NCBI GenBank assembly: GCA_947626745.1
Contig: CANQTF010000006.1
Location: forward strand, 92,585-156,584
Direction of reading: 5' to 3'
DNA from: an uncultured Lachnospiraceae bacterium
GTDB taxonomy: Bacteria > Bacillota > Clostridia > Lachnospirales > Lachnospiraceae
DNA: 64,000 nucleotides
Part shown: positions 59,264 to 64,000 of the stretch, piece after piece
Numbering within the stretch: the first letter of the stretch is position 1
How the letters are laid out: each line of letters opens with the position of its first letter
Notes under the pieces: generated by a model
Told to the model about the DNA's origin: nothing
The model's input: only the letters and a program-made list of their open reading frames with translations
The model's database searches: none
Program-made: the position numbers and the translations under genes

Positions 59264-61986
59264 CGCGATCCATGAAGACAAAGGTTTCCAACAAAGCATG
59301 CATCCGCCGGCTGTCCTTCCGACATATGAAATCGGCGCCGACGAGAAATCTGATCGCCATTGCCGCGATCGCCCTGACCTCGGTGCTCTTCACGGCGATC
59401 TTCACCATAGCTTCCTCTCTGGTCTACACCTTTGAGCAGAGCAATTTCCGCATAGTGGGCAGCTCCTCCCACGGCAGCTTCAAGGCATTGAGCGCCGAAA
59501 TGGTGGAGGAATTAAAGACCGATCCGCTCATCAAAGAGTATGGCGTGCGGCATTTTCTGGGATTGGCGCCGTCCAGAGAGCCCTTCAGCAAATCGCAGGT
59601 GGAAGTCTCCTACGTGGACGCCGTCTACGCCAGACACGGTTTTATAGAGCCGACGACGGGCAGACTGCCCGCGGAGGGAACAGACGAGGCCGCCGCCGAC
59701 ACAAGGGTGCTGTCGCTTCTGGGCGTGCCCGCCGAGATCGGCACGCAGTTCACCCTGCCCATCACCATGTGCGGCAGCGAGCGCGGGAAAACCACGGAGG
59801 TCGAGGCGACCTTCACGCTCTGCGGCTACTGGGAGTACGATGAGGCGCTCCATTCCAACAACGTGCTGCTGCCGGACAGCCGTGTCAAGGAACTGCTGAC
59901 AGAGGCGGGCGCTACCGACTTAGACGGGGTCACCGGCACCTATGCGTTGGACGTGATGTTTAGGAACGCCTCCCACATCGAGGAGAACATGAACGATATC
60001 CTGATCCGCCACGGCTACCCCACTGACGTGCAGGTAAACGGCCGGGACGAAAACGGCAGACTGCTGCCCCGCATCGGCGTCAACTGGGGCTATCTGAACG
60101 CCCAATATGAGAACACGGTAGACCCGCTGTCCGCCATAGCGCTGGCGCTGGTGCTCGTCATCATCATTTTTACGGGCTATCTGATCATCTACAACGTGTT
60201 CCAGATCTCCGTTGCAAACGACATCCGTTTCTACGGACTCTTAAAGACCATCGGCACGACGGGCAGACAGCTTCGGCGTATCGTGTCCCTGCAGGCGCTC
60301 CTTCTGTCTGCGGTCGGCATCCCCGTCGGACTGCTGATCGGTTACGGCTTCGGCGCCCTCTTTGTGCCCGTCATCATAAACGCCATATCCGATTACACGC
60401 ATGCCGACCTCTCCGTAAGCCCGTGGATCTTCCTCGGCTCCGCCCTCTTTTCTCTGGTGACGGTGACGATCTCCTGCCGTAAGCCCGGGCGGATGGCGGC
60501 GCGGGTATCGCCCGTGGAGGCGGTCCGCTACACGGAGCATGCCGGCGGCTCACGGCGCGGCCGGCGGGCGAAACAAGGCGCGTCCCTTGGCACGATGGCG
60601 ATCGCCAATCTGGGGAGAAACAAAAAGCGCACCGCCGTCACCCTGTTTTCCCTTTCCTTGGCCGTGCTGCTCTTAAACCTGACCGTCACCTTTACAGGCG
60701 GTTTCGACATGGAGAAATATGTGTCCAAGAACATCGCATCGGACTTCCATGTGGCGAGTGCCGGTTACTACCATTCCGGCACTCTCACATATACTGCCGT
60801 TCCCGACGACCTGATCGACCGGATCGGCGCGGTGGGCGGCGTCACGGACGGCGGGCGCACCTACGGCATGCTGTTGGACGGCACCTGGAGTATGTACGAG
60901 CCCGTCGCCACCGAGGAGGAATTATGGCGGCAAAATCAGTGGAGCAGCGGCTATACCGATGAAGCCCTCCGGAAAAGCTATGTGGATGCGCATCGGGACG
61001 AGACGGGACAGCTTTATACCGATCTCCAGTTCTACGGCATGGAGCCCTTCTGTCTGGAACAGCTCACCGTGCTGGACGGCGATCTGTCCAAGCTATCCAC
61101 GCAGGACAATGCCATCGCAGCGGTCTACCTGACGGGAGATTACGGCGAGATCCATGAGGACAGCAACTACGCAAAGGTGGGCGACAGGATAACGATGCGC
61201 CGTGTGACCTATGAATGGACGGACGCAGAGACAGGCCGCGTCCTGACGGAGGACGAGATCAGGCAGTATCGCGAGAACGATCTGCCCTGCGAGACGCATA
61301 TCGCGGACTATTATGATAAGGAGTACGAGGTGGCGGCCACGGTGACCATGCCGTACCCCTTAAGCTACCGCTACTTCGGCAGTCCGGAATTTGTCATGTC
61401 CGCCGATACTTTTATGAAGGACACAGGAACGGCGGATACGATGTACTACGCCTTCGATGTGGACAAAGAACACCGACAGGCAATGGAGGATTTCCTCGCC
61501 GACTTCACACAGAATGAAGGTTCCCAATACGATTATGAAAGCCGCCTGACGACCGAGCAGGAGTTTGCCTCCATGCGCAATATGTTCTTGCTTGGAGGAA
61601 GCGCGCTGAGCCTTATCGTCGGCATGATCGGCGTTCTGAATTTCCTCAACACGATCCTCACCGGCATTCTGGCGAGACATCGGGAATTTGCGGTGCTGCA
61701 GTCTGTGGGCATGACCGGAAAGCAGCTCAAGGGGATGCTGATCAGAGAGGGCGTATGCTATGCCGTGTTCACGATCCTTCTCTCTTTCGTGCTGATCCTT
61801 GCGACCGCGCCCTTTGCGGCGTCGCTGTTGAACGCTGCCTTCTGGTTCTTTACCTACCGCTTCACGATACTGCCCGCAGTCATCGTCACGCCGATCTTTC
61901 TGACGCTGGGCGCGCTGCTGCCGCTGATCGTCTATCGGTTCACCTCCGGCAGATCCGTGGTGGAGAGACTGCGGGAGACGGAGTAA
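59260..61986 (+). CDS. Large FtsX-type ABC permease
   Basis: A 908-residue permease. Helix 1 (about 31-55) is followed by a large extracellular domain (about 56-285), three helices (about 287-405), then helix 5 (about 460-480), a second extracellular domain (about 485-765) and three final helices. It thus has two FtsX modules, as in MacB-like and lantibiotic-resistance permeases. It starts with GTG at 59260, overlapping the ATPase stop by 4 bases, with AAAGG five bases upstream; an ATG at 59272 is the alternative. Substrate specificity is not visible. A strong terminator ends the operon. Confidence 0.9.
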   Translation: MTRSMKTKVSNKACIRRLSFRHMKSAPTRNLIAIAAIALTSVLFTAIFTIASSLVYTFEQSNFRIVGSSSHGSFKALSAEMVEELKTDPLIKEYGVRHFLGLAPSREPFSKSQVEVSYVDAVYARHGFIEPTTGRLPAEGTDEAAADTRVLSLLGVPAEIGTQFTLPITMCGSERGKTTEVEATFTLCGYWEYDEALHSNNVLLPDSRVKELLTEAGATDLDGVTGTYALDVMFRNASHIEENMNDILIRHGYPTDVQVNGRDENGRLLPRIGVNWGYLNAQYENTVDPLSAIALALVLVIIIFTGYLIIYNVFQISVANDIRFYGLLKTIGTTGRQLRRIVSLQALLLSAVGIPVGLLIGYGFGALFVPVIINAISDYTHADLSVSPWIFLGSALFSLVTVTISCRKPGRMAARVSPVEAVRYTEHAGGSRRGRRAKQGASLGTMAIANLGRNKKRTAVTLFSLSLAVLLLNLTVTFTGGFDMEKYVSKNIASDFHVASAGYYHSGTLTYTAVPDDLIDRIGAVGGVTDGGRTYGMLLDGTWSMYEPVATEEELWRQNQWSSGYTDEALRKSYVDAHRDETGQLYTDLQFYGMEPFCLEQLTVLDGDLSKLSTQDNAIAAVYLTGDYGEIHEDSNYAKVGDRITMRRVTYEWTDAETGRVLTEDEIRQYRENDLPCETHIADYYDKEYEVAATVTMPYPLSYRYFGSPEFVMSADTFMKDTGTADTMYYAFDVDKEHRQAMEDFLADFTQNEGSQYDYESRLTTEQEFASMRNMFLLGGSALSLIVGMIGVLNFLNTILTGILARHREFAVLQSVGMTGKQLKGMLIREGVCYAVFTILLSFVLILATAPFAASLLNAAFWFFTYRFTILPAVIVTPIFLTLGALLPLIVYRFTSGRSVVERLRETE

Positions 61987-62025
61987 GGCGCTCTTTCCGG
62001 TTTGGTTCTTTCGATTGCAGAGAGA

Positions 62026-62077
62026 AGCTGACGGCGTTTCCGGCGGATACCGGAAAATGTCCGTCAGCTTTTTTCGT
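62026..62077 (+). terminator. Terminator of the ABC-transporter operon
   Basis: Arms AAGCTGACGG/CCGTCAGCTT around an inner TTTCCGG/CCGGAAA hairpin, followed by TTTTTTCG. Confidence 0.85.
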
Positions 62078-62101
62078 GGAGAACGGCAGTCTGCGGACAT
62101 G

Positions 62102-62140
62102 AAAAAAGCGGAAACACTGTCTGCATCAGCATTTCCGCTC
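62102..62140 (-). terminator. Terminator of the tRNA-Gly gene
   Basis: On the minus strand GCGGAAA/TTTCCGC arms followed by TTTTTT, 12 bases beyond the tRNA. Confidence 0.8.
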
Positions 62141-62150
62141 CAAAGAAAAG

Positions 62151-62223
62151 AGCGCGAGACGGGACTCGAACCCGCGGCCTCGACCTTGGCAAGGTCGCGC
62201 TCCACCAACTGAGCCACTCGCGC
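62151..62223 (-). tRNA. tRNA-Gly (anticodon GCC)
   Basis: A 73-base cloverleaf on the minus strand: acceptor GCGCGAG/CTCGCGC with discriminator U, D-loop AGTTGGT, anticodon stem CGACC/GGTCG with loop TTGCCAA (anticodon GCC at 62188-62190), and the T-loop GGTTCGAGTCC. CCA is not encoded. It has its own consensus promoter and terminator. Confidence 0.97.
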
Positions 62224-62261
62224 ATTTCATTGTCCGGCTTCTGACCGCTCGGACAATTAGT

Positions 62262-62290
62262 ACTATACTATAAAGCTTTGACTTTGTCAA
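62262..62290 (-). promoter_or_regulatory. Promoter of tRNA-Gly
   Basis: On the minus strand a perfect TTGACA, 17 bases, TATAGT, about 40 bases before the tRNA. Confidence 0.85.
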
Positions 62291-62308
62291 CACTCAAATT
62301 TTATAAAA

Positions 62309-63814
62309 TCATTCTGACAGTTTTTTCTCACACTTGACTTTGTAGATCCTGATAAGCGACTCGTCGATCCGTTCTTCCGTGATCGTGCCGTCCGCCACGG
62401 CCGACATCACCCCGTCATACGCCGCGTGGAAATCCTCCGGCATGAGAAGCATGTCCGCTCCGGCGAGGATCGCCTGGACCGCCGCTTCCTCCGAAGTGTA
62501 ATATTCCGTGATCGCACCCATATTCAGCGCGTCCGTGATGATGATGCCCTCGAAGCCGAGTTCGTTGCGGAGCACATCCGTCACGATCGTCTTGGACAGA
62601 CTGGACGGCACACCCGACTCGTCCACGGCCGACGCGGTGACATGGCTGACCATTACAAAATCCGCTCCCGCATCTATACCCGCCTGAAACGGCCGGAAAT
62701 CCGAAGCGCGCATTTCGTCCAGCGTCTTCGTCGTCTCCACCCTGCCTTCATGCGTATCGCCTTCCACGTCACCGATTCCCGGAAAATGTTTCAGGCAGGA
62801 GCTTACGCCCGTTCCCTCGAGGCCGTCAACCACATTGGCTACCATATCGCCCACCAGCGCCGCGTCGGATCCAAAGACTCTGTCGCCCAGTTCGCCCTCT
62901 CCGGCCTCCGCCACGTCTGCGACAGGCGCAAAATCAAGATCGAAGCCCAGCTCTTTCAGGTAAGAACCGATCGTCAGCCCGGTCTCATACGCCTGTGTCG
63001 TGTCGCCGGTTTCGCCGATCGACGCCATATCGCCCACTTGGATCACTTCCACACTGCTGGAAGCCACCCTGCTGACAGAGCCGCCCTCTTCGTCAACCCC
63101 CAGAAAGATCGGGTATCTGCTCATGGACGCCGTCCCGGCAAGCATCTCCTTCAACTGTTCCTCATCCTTGATGTTCTGATCAAAGTAAATGAGCCCGCCC
63201 ACCGCGTACTCATTTAACGCGGTCTGCGTTCCCTCCCCCGCCTGGATCACGGTCGAAACGCCGGTCAGCGCTTCGGGTGTCACGATAAAAAGCCCTGCGA
63301 CCTTATCCGCCAGCGGCATATCCGCTATATAGGCTTCCGCCAGACCCACCAGAGGATCTTCTTCCTCTTCTATCGTCTCCGGCGCATCTATCACCACCTC
63401 ATGAGCCGCCTCCGCCTCCTGTTCGGCCTGAAGCTGCTCCTGCATCTCTTTCTGTGCCTCCGCCTGTCGTTTCTCCCTGACAGAGGACGCTATGCGCAGC
63501 CCTGCAGCGATGCCGCCGGCCACGATCGCCGCCAAGATCACGAACACGACGGAATAAGCGATGATCTGATTGCGCACGCGCCGACGGTGCCGGTATGCGC
63601 GCCGCTCATCTTCTTCGTCTTCCTCATCTTCCTCGTCGTCTTCGTCTTCGCCCTCGTCATCGTCGGGATCCTCTTTTGCAGGATCGTCCTCATCTTCCGA
63701 GTCGTCTTCTCCGGAAGCTTCCTCCTCTTCAGGATATTCCTCATCTTCCAGCATTTCTTCATTATCTAACTCTTCGTCAGAATATTTGTCTCTTCCACGG
63801 AATAATCTTCCCAT
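62309..63814 (-). CDS. Membrane-anchored GH3 beta-N-acetylhexosaminidase with an acidic cytoplasmic tail
   Basis: A 501-residue protein. Residues about 10-72 are almost all Glu and Asp, then come a basic stretch (about 73-84) and a membrane helix (about 86-108). An Ala/Glu/Gln-rich coil and a NagZ-like GH3 domain (about 165-500) would lie outside the cell. Catalytic features are LKHFPGIGDVEGDTH with the His of the His/Asp dyad, and the nucleophile Asp in IITDALNMGA. The enzyme should release N-acetylglucosamine from wall fragments. I start at the ATG at 63814, preceded by GAGGT; a longer frame from 63847 has no such site. The polyacidic tail is odd for this family. Confidence 0.85.
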   Translation of the reverse strand: MGRLFRGRDKYSDEELDNEEMLEDEEYPEEEEASGEDDSEDEDDPAKEDPDDDEGEDEDDEEDEEDEEDERRAYRHRRRVRNQIIAYSVVFVILAAIVAGGIAAGLRIASSVREKRQAEAQKEMQEQLQAEQEAEAAHEVVIDAPETIEEEEDPLVGLAEAYIADMPLADKVAGLFIVTPEALTGVSTVIQAGEGTQTALNEYAVGGLIYFDQNIKDEEQLKEMLAGTASMSRYPIFLGVDEEGGSVSRVASSSVEVIQVGDMASIGETGDTTQAYETGLTIGSYLKELGFDLDFAPVADVAEAGEGELGDRVFGSDAALVGDMVANVVDGLEGTGVSSCLKHFPGIGDVEGDTHEGRVETTKTLDEMRASDFRPFQAGIDAGADFVMVSHVTASAVDESGVPSSLSKTIVTDVLRNELGFEGIIITDALNMGAITEYYTSEEAAVQAILAGADMLLMPEDFHAAYDGVMSAVADGTITEERIDESLIRIYKVKCEKKLSE

Positions 63815-63868
63815 ATCGTACCTCATATCATTCTTATCTATCCACAAGATATAGTGTATATCAAATAT

Positions 63869-63897
63869 ACTATAACCTATTTATAGAAAATATGCCA
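63869..63897 (-). promoter_or_regulatory. Promoter of the GH3 gene
   Basis: On the minus strand TGGCAT, 17 bases, TATAGT, about 55 bases before the ATG. The remaining bases to the right edge are very AT-rich and hold nothing that I can name. Confidence 0.6.
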
Positions 63898-64000
63898 CAT
63901 ATTTTTCATGATTTCCGAATTATTGAAAATGTCAACATTAAATGCGAAAGAATTTTTGATTTTTTGCGATTCCACAAAACGCACAAAACAGACGTTCTTT

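Noticed and set aside
62015..62212. A 65-codon plus-strand frame ending across the tRNA-Gly gene
   Set aside because: It contains the translated antisense of a tRNA (ETGLEPAAS), a well-known artefact of automatic gene calling.

Overview
The window looks like chromosome of a spore-forming, Gram-positive anaerobe of the class Clostridia, most likely a Lachnospiraceae relative. Evidence: AGGAGG-type ribosome binding sites almost everywhere, consensus sigma-A promoters, a CIRCE heat-shock operator, a NiCo riboswitch, a rubredoxin, YtaF and SpoIID-like sporulation proteins, and several families I associate with Lachnospiraceae (DUF5716, DUF5717, DUF5722, cytoplasmic BMP-like proteins). No rRNA, CRISPR array, integrase or transposase was seen. 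One tRNA (Gly, GCC) is present.

Layout. 1-6.5 kb: the start of a membrane sensor (probably chemotaxis), then a leftward operon of a BMP-like protein, a phosphoesterase and a heterodimeric ABC exporter with one degenerate ATP site. 6.7-16.3 kb: argC, a diguanylate cyclase with a CcpA-type site at its promoter, kdgK, a MATE exporter behind an attenuator-like leader, rubredoxin, tag, a secreted GH-A-like protein, and a cation exporter under a NiCo riboswitch. 16.4-26.9 kb: envelope and signalling genes: a SpoIID/PG-binding/LysM protein, a LytTR regulator, an amidase preceded by an 11-bp-phased repeat array, a four-gene two-component operon, a heptad-repeat coiled-coil protein, two small exported proteins, and an XRE regulator with paired operator half-sites.

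27-37.5 kb: purB, a repeat-rich intergenic region, then purF at the end of a five-gene leftward operon. Its first four genes encode a ~1190-residue DUF5717 scaffold, a divergent Hsp70/actin-fold (ASKHA) protein of DUF5716 type, a helical repeat protein and a two-TM coiled-coil membrane protein. This is the best candidate for an undescribed system. 37.6-49.3 kb: a second SpoIID-like paralogue, htpG under CIRCE, a parvulin-type foldase lipoprotein, ilvE, a soluble hybrid histidine kinase with HPt, thyA-folA, a beta-CASP nuclease and ytaF.

49.3-64 kb: a SERCA-type calcium ATPase, greA, then a more AT-rich restriction-modification island. It holds a full-length FokI-like type IIS nuclease with two separate adenine methyltransferases, whereas M.FokI is a single fused protein. 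Next is a response regulator/kinase/ABC ATPase/FtsX permease module of the antimicrobial-peptide-resistance type, tRNA-Gly, and a membrane-anchored GH3 hexosaminidase with a strongly acidic cytoplasmic tail. Where a ribosome binding site or an ATGA overlap pointed to a start inside a longer open frame, I used the internal start and say so in the entry.
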